Shown here piece by piece: positions 16,771-25,393 of a stretch of 53,995 bases of DNA. The stretch is from contig JAQUYN010000007.1 in the NCBI GenBank assembly GCA_028691835.1, positions 1-53,995 of the forward strand, in the 5' to 3' direction. Numbering within the stretch: position 1 is the first letter of the stretch; the number at the start of each line of letters is the position of its first letter. The notes under the pieces were generated by a model, which saw nothing but the letters and a program-made list of their open reading frames with translations, did no database searches and had not been told where the DNA came from. Both the position numbers and the translations under genes were made by a program. This DNA is from Alphaproteobacteria bacterium. GTDB taxonomy: Bacteria > Pseudomonadota > Alphaproteobacteria > UBA9219.

Positions 16771-17223
16771 TTAACGCGGCTTCAGACACAAAACGGCCAG
16801 ATTATCTTGCTGGGCGTTGGTCAGGGGCTGGCCGTTGAAAAGGACCTGCTCGCCCGTCAGGGTCAGCGTGCCGAGCTGCACATCATTGCTCTTCATCGCT
16901 GAGGCGGGTAGGGCGGATGTATCCATTTTCAGGAAGCTCATCAGATCGACCGTCAACGGGATCGCGATTTCGCCGGGTAGAGTTAACGTGTTGCCACTAC
17001 CCAAATCGGCAGGGACAACGGCACGGCCATGCACATCAATGCCGGGTTGATAGGCCACGTCAGCATCCGGCACGTGTTTGACAAGAGCTTCGCAGAAACG
17101 TGAATCGATTTGTGGCGCAGACGTAGCGGCGAGGGAAGGTGTCATCAGAGAAACGAGGGCGAGCAGCAGAAACAGAACAAAGTTTGTCAAGCGCCCAAAC
17201 TTGCCATTTGTCATTCCGGACAT
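16771..17223 (-). CDS. Small secreted hypothetical protein
   Basis: A 150-aa protein with a Sec signal peptide. A charged start (MSGMTNGKFGRLTN) precedes the hydrophobic core FVLFLLLALVSLM and a probable cleavage after SLA-A near residue 33. The mature part (DSRFCEALVKHVPDADVAYQPG..., then LPGEIAIPLTVDLMSFLKM) has two cysteines and resembles uncharacterised alphaproteobacterial periplasmic proteins encoded beside valS. No enzymatic motif is visible. The start codons (ATG 17223, or 17214) lie inside the terminal inverted repeat of a REP-like element, so the element supplies the first codons. Likely periplasmic; function unknown. Confidence 0.75.
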   Translation of the reverse strand: MSGMTNGKFGRLTNFVLFLLLALVSLMTPSLAATSAPQIDSRFCEALVKHVPDADVAYQPGIDVHGRAVVPADLGSGNTLTLPGEIAIPLTVDLMSFLKMDTSALPASAMKSNDVQLGTLTLTGEQVLFNGQPLTNAQQDNLAVLCLKPR

Positions 17224-17345
17224 TTTTCTTTTCGTCCTTTTGGGCGAAAGAAAAGTGATCCGGAATCCCATTTGGTTTTGTCTTATGCCGTAAATCAAAT
17301 GGGATTCCGGGTTCGCGCCTAGGCGCGCCCCGGAATGACAAATGG
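17204..17345. repeat. REP-like element, 142 bp, perfect 16-bp terminal inverted repeats
   Basis: Termini CCATTTGTCATTCCGG (17204-17219) and CCGGAATGACAAATGG (17330-17345) are perfect inverted repeats. Inside lie three further hairpins: a CTTTTCG/CGAAAGAAAAG stem around 17228-17256, an 11-bp perfect stem AATCCCATTTG/CAAATGGGATT, and CGCGCCTAGGCGCG. It sits between valS and the secreted-protein gene and overlaps the 5' end of the latter. It shares the GTCATTCCGGA ends with the 60-bp element at 16614. Confidence 0.8.
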
Positions 17346-17369
17346 AGAGAATGGTTCTTATCCTCAAAA

Positions 17370-20009
17370 TTATCCTTCCAGGCTCTTACGTGCGGCGGTG
17401 AGTTTTTCAATCATCGTTTGCGCGTTGGTGCGGCGCTCGTAATGTTCGTCTAGGATTTCTTGCGGGGCGCGGGACACAAAGTTTTCGTTGGCCAGCTTCA
17501 CTTCCACCTTTTTGATTTCGTCCGCCCACTTGGCCATTTCTTTTTCAAGACGGGCGCGTTCGGCGTTTAAATCAATAACACCTTCAAGCGGCAGGATCAG
17601 CGTTGCTTCGTCAACAACGGCTTGTGCTGCATTTTTCGGCGTTTCTGTCGTGAGCGTCACGCTGGATAGGCGGGCAAGCTTTTTGATGATGGCCTCGTGC
17701 GTGGCAAGGCGTGCTTGTGTCGTGTCCTTTGCATCCTTCAACAGCAAACCAATCTGCGCACTTGCCGGAACGTTAAGCTCTTGGCGAACGTTTCGGACAG
17801 AGGTGATAAGACGTGTCACCCAGTTCATTTCCGCTTGCGCGTTTTTATCAACCGCAATTGATGAGGTCGGCCATGAGGACGTCATCAGTTGCGTCCCGTC
17901 GCCTACGATTTGCGCCCAGAGCTCCTCGGTGATGTAAGGCATAAACGGATGCAGGATTTTCAGCATTTGTGCGAGCACCCATGCTGTCGTCGCCCGCGTT
18001 TCGGCGGCGGCTTGTGCGTCGTCACCAGCCAAGACCGGTTTTGTGAACTCAAGATACCAATCGCAGAACGTGTTCCAGATAAACTCGTAAACCGCATGCG
18101 TTGCCAGATCGAAGCGATAGGCGTCAAGATGTGCGGCAACCGTATCGGCGGCGGCGAGGGTTTCACCCACGATCCATTTGTTGACCGTATGTTGCACGCT
18201 GGCCGGATCGAACGAAGGCACCCATGAGCATTCATTCATCTGACAGAAACGTGCTGCATTCCAAAGCTTCGTCGCAAAGTTGCGGCTTGTTTCAATGCGC
18301 GAGGTTGCAAGCTTGATGTCGCGCCCCGGCGTTGACAGGTTGGCAAGCGTAAAGCGCAAAGCATCACAGCCATATTGGTCAATCGTGACCAGCGGGTCGA
18401 TGATGTTGCCCTTCGACTTCGACATTTTCTGGCCTTTTTCGTCGCGGACCAGCGCGTGGATATAGACGGTGCGGAACGGCACATCTTTCATAAAATGCAT
18501 GCCCATCATCATCATGCGGGCGACCCAGAAGAAGATGATGTCAAAACCCGTGACAAGGCAATCCGTGGGGTAATAGCGGTTGAGTTCCGGCGTTTGCTCT
18601 GGCCAACCCAACGTGGAGAAGGGCCACAACGCAGAGGAAAACCATGTGTCGAGCACATCTTCGTCGCGCTTCAGTTCAACTGGATGGCCATAGTGGGCGT
18701 CGGCCTGTGCTCGCGCTTCGGCTTCGTCGTTGGCTACGAAATAGTGGCCATCTTCGCCATACCATGCGGGGATTTGATGGCCCCACCAAAGCTGCCGCGA
18801 AATGCACCACGGCTCGATGTTGCGCATCCAAGCGTAGTAGGTGTTCGTCCATTGCTCAGGCACGAACTTCGTTTTACCGGATTCAACAGCTTCGAGAGCG
18901 GGTTTCGCAAGCGTTTGCGCGTCGCAATACCATTGTTCGGACAGCCACGGTTCAATAGGCACGCCGGAACGGTCGCCATGGGGGACCGTGTGAACGTGCG
19001 GCACGATCTGATCGAGAAGGCCGAGTTCTTCCATATCCGCGACGATTTGCTTACGCGCCGCGAAACGCTCCATGCCGTAATATTTTTCCGGCACATCGTC
19101 ATTCAGATGAGCGTGCTTGTCAAAAATATTGATCATTTCAAGCTTGTGGCGCTTGCCAACTTCGAAATCGTTGAAGTCGTGTGCGGGCGTGATTTTCACC
19201 GCGCCTGTGCCTTTTTCGGGATCGGCATAGTCGTCGCCAATGATGGGTATCAGGCGGCCAACAAGCGGCAGCTTGACCATCTTGCCGATCAAATGCTTCA
19301 GCTTTTCATTTTCAGGATGTACAGCAACGGCGGTATCGCCCAGCATGGTTTCAGGGCGCGTCGTCGCGACGATGATAAACTCATCGGAGCCTTCGATAGG
19401 ATATTTGAAGTGCCACAGATTGCCTTTAATTTCTTTTGCCTCAACTTCAAGATCCGAAATCGCCGTCAGCATCTTGGGGTCCCAGTTCACAAGACGCTTG
19501 TCTTTGTAAATTAGCTTTTCGTTATAGAGCTGCACGAAGACTTTTGTGACGGCTTTGTTCAGCCCCTCATCCATCGTAAAGCGTTCACGCGGCCAATCGA
19601 GCGACGCGCCAAGGCGGCGTAATTGCTTGGTGATTGTGCCGCCGGATTCGGCCTTCCATTCCCAAACTTTTTTCAGGAAGGCGTCGCGGCCCATCGTGCG
19701 GCGATCAATGCCTTGCGCCGCCAGTTGACGTTCGACGACCATCTGCGTTGCGATGCCCGCATGGTCCGTGCCGGGTTGCCACAACGTATCTTTGCCCTTC
19801 ATGCGTTGATAGCGGATAAGGGCGTCTTGGATGGTGAAGGTCAGGCCATGGCCCATGTGAAGGCTGCCCGTCACGTTTGGCGGCGGGATCATGATGCAAT
19901 AAGGCGACGCCTTGGATTGCGGGTTACAGGCGAAGGCCCCCGACTGTTCCCATGCGGGATAAAGCTTGGCTTCGGTGGTGGCGGCTTCGTATGTTTTTTC
20001 GATAGGCAT
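17370..20009 (-). CDS. valS: Valyl-tRNA synthetase
   Basis: An 879-aa class I aminoacyl-tRNA synthetase charging tRNA-Val. The N-terminus 'MPIEKTYEAATTEAKLYPAW' leads to MIPPPNVTGSLHMGHGL (the HIGH motif, HMGH, near residue 52). The connective editing domain has 'TTRPETMLGDTAVAVHP'. KMSKSKGNIIDP near residue 528 is the second catalytic signature. The C-terminus carries the anticodon-binding domain and a coiled-coil arm (LNAERARLEKEMAKWADEI). Length is normal for the shorter alphaproteobacterial form. Confidence 0.96.
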   Translation of the reverse strand: MPIEKTYEAATTEAKLYPAWEQSGAFACNPQSKASPYCIMIPPPNVTGSLHMGHGLTFTIQDALIRYQRMKGKDTLWQPGTDHAGIATQMVVERQLAAQGIDRRTMGRDAFLKKVWEWKAESGGTITKQLRRLGASLDWPRERFTMDEGLNKAVTKVFVQLYNEKLIYKDKRLVNWDPKMLTAISDLEVEAKEIKGNLWHFKYPIEGSDEFIIVATTRPETMLGDTAVAVHPENEKLKHLIGKMVKLPLVGRLIPIIGDDYADPEKGTGAVKITPAHDFNDFEVGKRHKLEMINIFDKHAHLNDDVPEKYYGMERFAARKQIVADMEELGLLDQIVPHVHTVPHGDRSGVPIEPWLSEQWYCDAQTLAKPALEAVESGKTKFVPEQWTNTYYAWMRNIEPWCISRQLWWGHQIPAWYGEDGHYFVANDEAEARAQADAHYGHPVELKRDEDVLDTWFSSALWPFSTLGWPEQTPELNRYYPTDCLVTGFDIIFFWVARMMMMGMHFMKDVPFRTVYIHALVRDEKGQKMSKSKGNIIDPLVTIDQYGCDALRFTLANLSTPGRDIKLATSRIETSRNFATKLWNAARFCQMNECSWVPSFDPASVQHTVNKWIVGETLAAADTVAAHLDAYRFDLATHAVYEFIWNTFCDWYLEFTKPVLAGDDAQAAAETRATTAWVLAQMLKILHPFMPYITEELWAQIVGDGTQLMTSSWPTSSIAVDKNAQAEMNWVTRLITSVRNVRQELNVPASAQIGLLLKDAKDTTQARLATHEAIIKKLARLSSVTLTTETPKNAAQAVVDEATLILPLEGVIDLNAERARLEKEMAKWADEIKKVEVKLANENFVSRAPQEILDEHYERRTNAQTMIEKLTAARKSLEG

Positions 20010-20023
20010 GATCTTTTCCTAAT

Positions 20024-20356
20024 TCATATGGCGTTCATTAAATGTCGGCGGGTTGATATCGGCTTCTCAAACAAACCGTCCCAGTTTGGGTTTGCTTGTT
20101 CAATCAACCGGATTTTCCACTCCCGTTTCCATTTCTTCAACTTCTTTTCACATTCAATCGCAGCTTCGATCGAACCGAATTCTTCAAAATACACAAGCCT
20201 GTGCACTTTATGCGCCTGAGTGAAACTCTTGTGGATTTCGTTTTTATGTTCACTCACGCGTTTGATTAAATCTGACGTCACCCCGATATAAAGCGTTCCG
20301 ACGGTTTTGCTTGCAAGGATGTCAACATACCCAATTGTTTCGAAGTTAACGTACAT
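20024..20356 (-). CDS. GIY-YIG nuclease superfamily protein
   Basis: A 110-aa single-domain GIY-YIG (UPF0213/URI-like) protein. The core 'GYVDILASKTVGTLYIGVTS' contains the family's two motifs, followed by DLIKRVSEHKNE with the conserved Arg, then the Glu-containing helix 'IEAAIECEKKLKKWKR'. The first motif is GYVDIL where YYVYIL is usual. ATG 20356 gives the normal domain start; 20 extra upstream codons are not conserved. Such short proteins are frequent in alphaproteobacteria, often duplicated, and of unproven activity. It is adjacent to valS on the same strand. Confidence 0.85.
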   Translation of the reverse strand: MYVNFETIGYVDILASKTVGTLYIGVTSDLIKRVSEHKNEIHKSFTQAHKVHRLVYFEEFGSIEAAIECEKKLKKWKREWKIRLIEQANPNWDGLFEKPISTRRHLMNAI

Positions 20357-20439
20357 TGTGTCTCGCCGCGAAAGCAGATTGAAGGGAATATGGAATAGAA
20401 CAAAAGAACAGCCCAACTTGTCAAGAACAGGAGAAAAAC

Positions 20440-20853
20440 ATGCCCTACGTTGAACCGTCCCATGCCGACATTTTAGAAATTCTTGGCAGGGTTAAGACCA
20501 TCGCCTTGGTGGGGGCCAGCGAAAATCCAGACCGCCCAAGTCATCGGGTCATGGCCTTTTTGCAAGGCAAGGACTATCGCGTACTCCCTGTCAATCCGGG
20601 TTTGGCGGGACAGAATTTGTTGGGCGAACCCGTCTTCGCGTCTTTGGCAGAGATTCCCGAACCTGTCGATATGGTCGATATTTTCCGCAACAGCGAGGCC
20701 GCAGGGCCCATCACGGATGAGGCCATCGCCAAAGGAGCCTCGGTCATATGGATGCAGCTTGGTGTCATTAACCATGAGGCCGCCGATCGGGCGTTGGATG
20801 CAGGTCTGAATGTTGTGATGGATCGTTGCCCCGCCATTGAGCTGGGGCATTAG
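20440..20853 (+). CDS. CoA-binding domain protein (YccU family)
   Basis: A 137-aa single Rossmann-like CoA-binding domain. Key segments are 'KTIALVGASENPDRPSHRVM' (glycine-rich nucleotide-binding turn), YRVLPVNPGLAGQNLLGEPV, PEPVDMVDIFR and VIWMQLGV, ending with 'VMDRCPAIE'. These match the YccU/CoA_binding_2 family found in most proteobacteria. The proteins bind CoA, but their physiological role is unclear. It is divergent from the GIY-YIG gene. Confidence 0.9.
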   Translation: MPYVEPSHADILEILGRVKTIALVGASENPDRPSHRVMAFLQGKDYRVLPVNPGLAGQNLLGEPVFASLAEIPEPVDMVDIFRNSEAAGPITDEAIAKGASVIWMQLGVINHEAADRALDAGLNVVMDRCPAIELGH

Positions 20854-20855
20854 TC

Positions 20856-21041
20856 ATGCTCAAAAATATTTTTCAGCTTAAAATGACCGCCGACGAAGAA
20901 TCAATGGGTTAGGGTATTGACAATGCATATAGGGTAGAAGGCGAAGTTGAGGGGGAGGAGGAAATCGCCGACTTCCTCCGCTTCACTCGTTCAAGCCATG
21001 ACGTGCTGTTCCCCCCAAAAAACATCAGGTCGTTGGCGTAA
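20856..21041 (+). other. Short reading frame broken by an in-frame TAG; possible gene relic
   Basis: From ATG 20856 a frame reads MLKNIFQLKMTADEESMG, then TAG at 20910-20912. It then continues open for 42 codons with protein-like composition (VEGEVEGEEEIADFLRFTR) to TAA at 21039-21041. It overlaps the end of the RND permease on the other strand by 17 nt. I do not recognise it. It may be a relic of a small gene with an amber mutation, or chance. Confidence 0.25.
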
Positions 21042-24000
21042 CGGGGCTTTCCGTTGGGGCCGTTGGGGACGTGGTGTCCGCGATTTGGCGCATGTCTGCA
21101 GGCTTGGCTTCTTCAGGTGTAGGTGTTTGCCCGGGCACTTCCGCGCCTGTTGCCATTGCCGCATGCCCCTTTTTGCTGTGATCTTCGCCGATCATAAGCA
21201 CAACGGCAGGATGGACGAACAGGGTGAAGATCGTGCCAATGGACAAGCCGCCCGCAATCACAAGGCCCATGTTGAAGCGAGACAAGGCCCCCGCGCCGCT
21301 CGCAAAGATCAACGGCATAACGCCAAGAACCATGGCTGCCGTTGTCATCAAAATCGGACGAAGCCGAACGCCCGATGCATGGACGATGGCCCGCCGTTTG
21401 GAATAGCCTTGAAGCATGAGTTTGTTAGCGAACTCAGCGATGAGGATGCCGTGTTTACTGATCAGGCCCATCAGTGTGACAAGGCCAACTTGGGTATAGA
21501 TGTTGATGCTCGCGCCGTGAATCCCAATCGAGATAAACAGCAAGGCCCCCGCAATTGCCATCGGAACCGAGATCAAGATGGTGATCGGATCGCGGAAACT
21601 TTCGAACTGAGCCGATAGGACGAGAAAGATGATGATAAGGGCGAACATGAAGGTGCCGACAAAACCGCTCTTTTCCTGAACGAATTGGCGGGACTGGCCA
21701 GAATAATCGACGCTGTAACCTTGGGGGAGTTCCTTGGCGGCGATACCGTCAAGGGCCTCGATAGCGTTACCGAGCGCGATTCCGGGGAACATCACGCCTG
21801 AGATGGTGGCTGAGCGCATTTGCTGGAAATGGTTCAGTTTTTCGGGTGCAGCTTTGGTTGTAATGGTTGCAATGGTTGAAAGCGGCACTGTGCTTCCATC
21901 ACCTGAGCGGATGTAATAGTTGGCAAGTTGGGCGCTGTTGAGGCGGCTTTTTTGCTCAACCTGTGGAATGACTTTGTAGGAACGGCCTTCAAAGCTGAAA
22001 TAGTTGACATAGCCACCACCGAGCATGGAGCTAAGCGCGCTGCCAACCTCGTTCATGGTCAAGCCCAAAGTTGCGGCCTTGTCACGATCAATCTGAACGG
22101 TGGCTTGGGGAAGATCGACCTTGAGGTCGTTGTTGATAAACATAAACATGCCGGTCTTGCGGGCTGCGTCAAGAAAGTCATTTGAGACAGCGAGCAGGCG
22201 TTCATAGTTTTCAGTTGTTTTAACAACAAACTGGATCGGAAGCCCGCGACTTCCGGGAAGCGGTGACGGTTGAATAGCGGCAGCGTTCACGCCCGGAAGG
22301 GAGGAAACGTCTTTTTGGACCAAGGGTTGCAGGTCAGATGCCGTTTGCTTGCGTTCATCCCATGGTTTGAGGACAACGCCAGCAATGGACTGACCCGGTA
22401 TATCAAGTTGAAAGACGTGGTCTGTTTCTGGATAAGCCGAAAACATTTTGTAGGCTTCGCGTGTGTAGAGAAGTCGTTGATCCAATGTGGCCGTGGGAGA
22501 GGCCGTGCCAAAGGAGATTACGACGCCTTGATCTTCTTGCGGCGCGAGTTCGGATTTCGAGGATGAATAGAGGAAAAAGATGCTGCCCAAAATGATAAGG
22601 GAAAAGACAACGGTTACGGGCAGATAGTTAAAGCTGGCGTCAAGGATGCGTTCATACCAACAACGCAGGCGCTCGAATTGAGCCTCAAGCCAATCGACAA
22701 GCTCTTCATGCCAAACGGTGCTTTCGTGGCGATGGGGCTTGAGGATTTTCGAGCACATCATCGGGGAGAGTGTCAGCGCAACGATAGTCGAAATCGTAAC
22801 AGCCCCGACGAGTGTAAAGGCGAACTCGGTGAACAAAGCCCCGGTTAAACCGGATTGAAAGCCGATGGGAACGTAAACGGCGACCAAAACGATGGTCATC
22901 GTGAGGATTGGCGTTGCAAGTTCATGGGCGGATTTCAGGGCAGCCTCAAGCGGGGAGAGGCCTTCCTCCATATGGCGGTCCACGTTTTCGACGACAATAA
23001 TCGCGTCATCAACGACAAGCCCGATGGCAAGCACAAGGGCGAGCAAGGTAAGGAGGTTGATCGAAAAACCAAAGGCCAACATCATCATAAATGTGCCAAT
23101 CATCGAGAGCGGAATGGCGATGGTTGGAATGGCCACCGAGCGCGGCGACCCAAGGAAGAGGAAGATGACGACGGTGACGATTAAAACGGCTTCGACTAAG
23201 GTTGTGACGACTTCTTTAATGGAGCTTGTCACAAATTTAGTTGAATCATAGACAATGGTGCCTTCCAGCCCTGTGGGAAGGTTTTCTTGAATCTGTGGAA
23301 AGACGGCACGAATGCGGTTTACAACTTCAAGCAGATTGGCCGTTGGCGTAACTTGAACGCCGATGTAAACGGCTTCTTTGCCGTCAAAGCCGACGCGAGC
23401 TTCGTAACTGTCAGATCCCATCGTGACGTTGGCAACGTCTTCAAGACGAATGATAGCGCCGTTTTCTTGTTTGACAACCATGCGGCGGAATTCGTCAAGG
23501 CTGCGTAAATCGGTTGAGGCGTTCAGGTTGACCTGAACCATTTGCCCTTTGGTGTTGCCCAGACCAGAGATGTAGTTGTTGGCAGAAAGCGCGGTGGAAA
23601 TGTCGGCAGCCGTCAGGTTATAGGCCGCGAGTTTCTGCGGGTCGAGCCACGCACGTAAAGCGAAGGTTTGCGCTCCCAGAATTTCTGCGGTCTGAACGCC
23701 TTCGACGGATTGAAGCTTGGGTTGCACAACGCGCAGAAGATAGTCGGTGATGGCGTTTTGATCCAGTGATTTGCTGCTGAATCCGATATACATGGCCGCC
23801 AAAGTTTGTCCAACGCTCATTGAGACAACAGGCTGCTGGGATTCCGGGGGCAATTGATTGATAACCGAGCTGACTTTGGAATTGATCTCGGACAACGCAT
23901 CGTTCGAGTTATAGTTCATGCGCAGATTGGCCGTGATCGTGCTTGTGCTGTTTTGGCTTTCCGACGTCATGTAATCAATGCCGTTGGCCTGTGCGATGGC

Positions 24001-24207
24001 ATTTTCAAGCGGTGTCGTGATAAAGCCCGCGACAATATCCGCATCCGCACCGTAATAAGTTGTTGAGACGGTCACGACAGCGTTTTCTGTGCGGGGATAT
24101 TGCAAGATGGGCAAGGAGAACACGGCGCGTAAACCCAGAACGATGATCAGAAGGCTGACCACCATCGACAGGATAGGGCGACGGATGAAAATGTCGGTGA
24201 TATTCAT
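21025..24207 (-). CDS. RND multidrug efflux permease (HAE-1 family)
   Basis: A 1060-aa inner-membrane proton-driven drug exporter of the AcrB/MexB superfamily. It begins MNITDIFIRRPILSMVVSLL with the first membrane helix and has the usual twelve-helix layout with two large periplasmic loops. The proton-relay Asp pair is in LAIGLVVDDAIIVVENV near residues 405-410, and the TM10 Lys is in LMGLISKHGILIAEFAN. The C-terminal tail is extended and Thr/Pro-rich. It is the third gene of the operon OMF-adaptor-permease, 24 nt after the adaptor gene. Substrates are unknown; sequence feel is closest to MexF/MdtB-like pumps. Confidence 0.94.
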   Translation of the reverse strand: MNITDIFIRRPILSMVVSLLIIVLGLRAVFSLPILQYPRTENAVVTVSTTYYGADADIVAGFITTPLENAIAQANGIDYMTSESQNSTSTITANLRMNYNSNDALSEINSKVSSVINQLPPESQQPVVSMSVGQTLAAMYIGFSSKSLDQNAITDYLLRVVQPKLQSVEGVQTAEILGAQTFALRAWLDPQKLAAYNLTAADISTALSANNYISGLGNTKGQMVQVNLNASTDLRSLDEFRRMVVKQENGAIIRLEDVANVTMGSDSYEARVGFDGKEAVYIGVQVTPTANLLEVVNRIRAVFPQIQENLPTGLEGTIVYDSTKFVTSSIKEVVTTLVEAVLIVTVVIFLFLGSPRSVAIPTIAIPLSMIGTFMMMLAFGFSINLLTLLALVLAIGLVVDDAIIVVENVDRHMEEGLSPLEAALKSAHELATPILTMTIVLVAVYVPIGFQSGLTGALFTEFAFTLVGAVTISTIVALTLSPMMCSKILKPHRHESTVWHEELVDWLEAQFERLRCWYERILDASFNYLPVTVVFSLIILGSIFFLYSSSKSELAPQEDQGVVISFGTASPTATLDQRLLYTREAYKMFSAYPETDHVFQLDIPGQSIAGVVLKPWDERKQTASDLQPLVQKDVSSLPGVNAAAIQPSPLPGSRGLPIQFVVKTTENYERLLAVSNDFLDAARKTGMFMFINNDLKVDLPQATVQIDRDKAATLGLTMNEVGSALSSMLGGGYVNYFSFEGRSYKVIPQVEQKSRLNSAQLANYYIRSGDGSTVPLSTIATITTKAAPEKLNHFQQMRSATISGVMFPGIALGNAIEALDGIAAKELPQGYSVDYSGQSRQFVQEKSGFVGTFMFALIIIFLVLSAQFESFRDPITILISVPMAIAGALLFISIGIHGASINIYTQVGLVTLMGLISKHGILIAEFANKLMLQGYSKRRAIVHASGVRLRPILMTTAAMVLGVMPLIFASGAGALSRFNMGLVIAGGLSIGTIFTLFVHPAVVLMIGEDHSKKGHAAMATGAEVPGQTPTPEEAKPADMRQIADTTSPTAPTESPVTPTT

Positions 24208-24231
24208 GAGGCTTCGCTCTCTTACTAAAGC

Positions 24232-25362
24232 TTACTTGTCCACGGGAGCCGGAGCGGCATCGTTTTTAGGTTGGACGTTGTTGTTGATTGTGACAAGTGA
24301 ACCGTTTTGAAGTTTCATTTGGCCAGCCGTCACGATTTCGTCACCGTCTTTAATTCCGTCAAGAATTGCAATTTGGTCGCCACGAGTCAGTCCCGTTTTA
24401 ACGAAAGCCATCATTGCCTTTAAGACGGGGCGGCCTTTGTCGTCGGTTCCATCTTTTTTAACGACATAAACAGTGCTGCCATAGGGATTGAAGGTAATCG
24501 CGGATTGCGGCAGTGTCAGGTATCGTTGCGGCGTTCCTTGCGCGAGGGTCGCTGTAGCGAACATGCCGGGACGTAACGTTTTGTCTTGGTTTTTGAATGT
24601 CGCACGAACTTGAATATTGCGTGTGGCTTCATCAACTTTGGATTCAATCGCCGTAATCTCACCTTCAAAGGTTTGTCCCGCAATGGCGTCTGTGCGCGCC
24701 ATGATTTTCTGCCCCACGTTGATATTGGAGAGATCTTGTTGTGGAACAAAGAAGTCGAGATAGATCGGGTCCATTTGTTGCAGTGTCACAATAGGGGTGC
24801 CTGCGGCAAGGTATTGGCCGACATCTACTTTGCGAAGACCTAAGCGACCCGAGAAGGGCGCCATGACGGTTTTCTTTTCAAGAAGGACTTTTTGGGCTTC
24901 AACTTCCGCCTTGAGCGTTTCAAGCGTTGCAATGTCGGTGTCATAGGTTGCCTGACTGATGGCTTGGACTTTCAGTTGTTTGGCATCGCGATCAACGGTG
25001 AGTTGCGCAAGGCGCGTTTTGGCGATTAAAGCTTGTAAGTTGGCGTAATCATCGGCGCTTCGCATTTGAAGAAGGACCGTTCCTTCGTCAACATCTTGGC
25101 CGGATTCCATGAAGATGTGTTCAACGGTTCCCACAACTTCAGCGGAGATATCAGACCCCTTCGCGGCACGAAGCGTGCCGACAGCTTTGATTTCATTTTG
25201 CCAGTCGGTTGGTTTTGCATTGATAGTCGAAACCGTGTGGACTGGATTGGCCATACCCGCCATGTGGGCCATCATCATCTTTTTGCCGTACATCTTGAAT
25301 CCAAACAGGCCGCCAAGGACAAGCGCGCAAAGGAAAAGCATGATGATCATACGTTTGATCAT
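24232..25362 (-). CDS. RND efflux periplasmic adaptor (membrane fusion protein)
   Basis: A 376-aa membrane fusion protein linking the permease to the outer-membrane channel. The N-terminal anchor helix (MIKRMIIMLFLCALVLGGLFG) is followed by a Met/His-rich stretch (GKKMMMAHMAGM). Lipoyl half-motifs flank a helical hairpin (VVGTVEHIFMESGQDVDEGT, later MAPFSGRLGLRKVDVGQYL). The beta-barrel and membrane-proximal domains follow (PIYLDFFVPQQDL, RPGMFATATL, GDQIAILDGIKDGDEIV). The Met/His stretch could hint at metal contact but may only reflect composition. Second gene of the efflux operon. Confidence 0.92.
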   Translation of the reverse strand: MIKRMIIMLFLCALVLGGLFGFKMYGKKMMMAHMAGMANPVHTVSTINAKPTDWQNEIKAVGTLRAAKGSDISAEVVGTVEHIFMESGQDVDEGTVLLQMRSADDYANLQALIAKTRLAQLTVDRDAKQLKVQAISQATYDTDIATLETLKAEVEAQKVLLEKKTVMAPFSGRLGLRKVDVGQYLAAGTPIVTLQQMDPIYLDFFVPQQDLSNINVGQKIMARTDAIAGQTFEGEITAIESKVDEATRNIQVRATFKNQDKTLRPGMFATATLAQGTPQRYLTLPQSAITFNPYGSTVYVVKKDGTDDKGRPVLKAMMAFVKTGLTRGDQIAILDGIKDGDEIVTAGQMKLQNGSLVTINNNVQPKNDAAPAPVDK

Positions 25363-25393
25363 GAGAAAGTACTCCAGTCTATAATGTCAAATG

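Noticed and set aside
18375-19514. 379-codon plus-strand frame
   Set aside because: It lies wholly inside valS on the opposite strand, which has all catalytic motifs; it is an antisense shadow.
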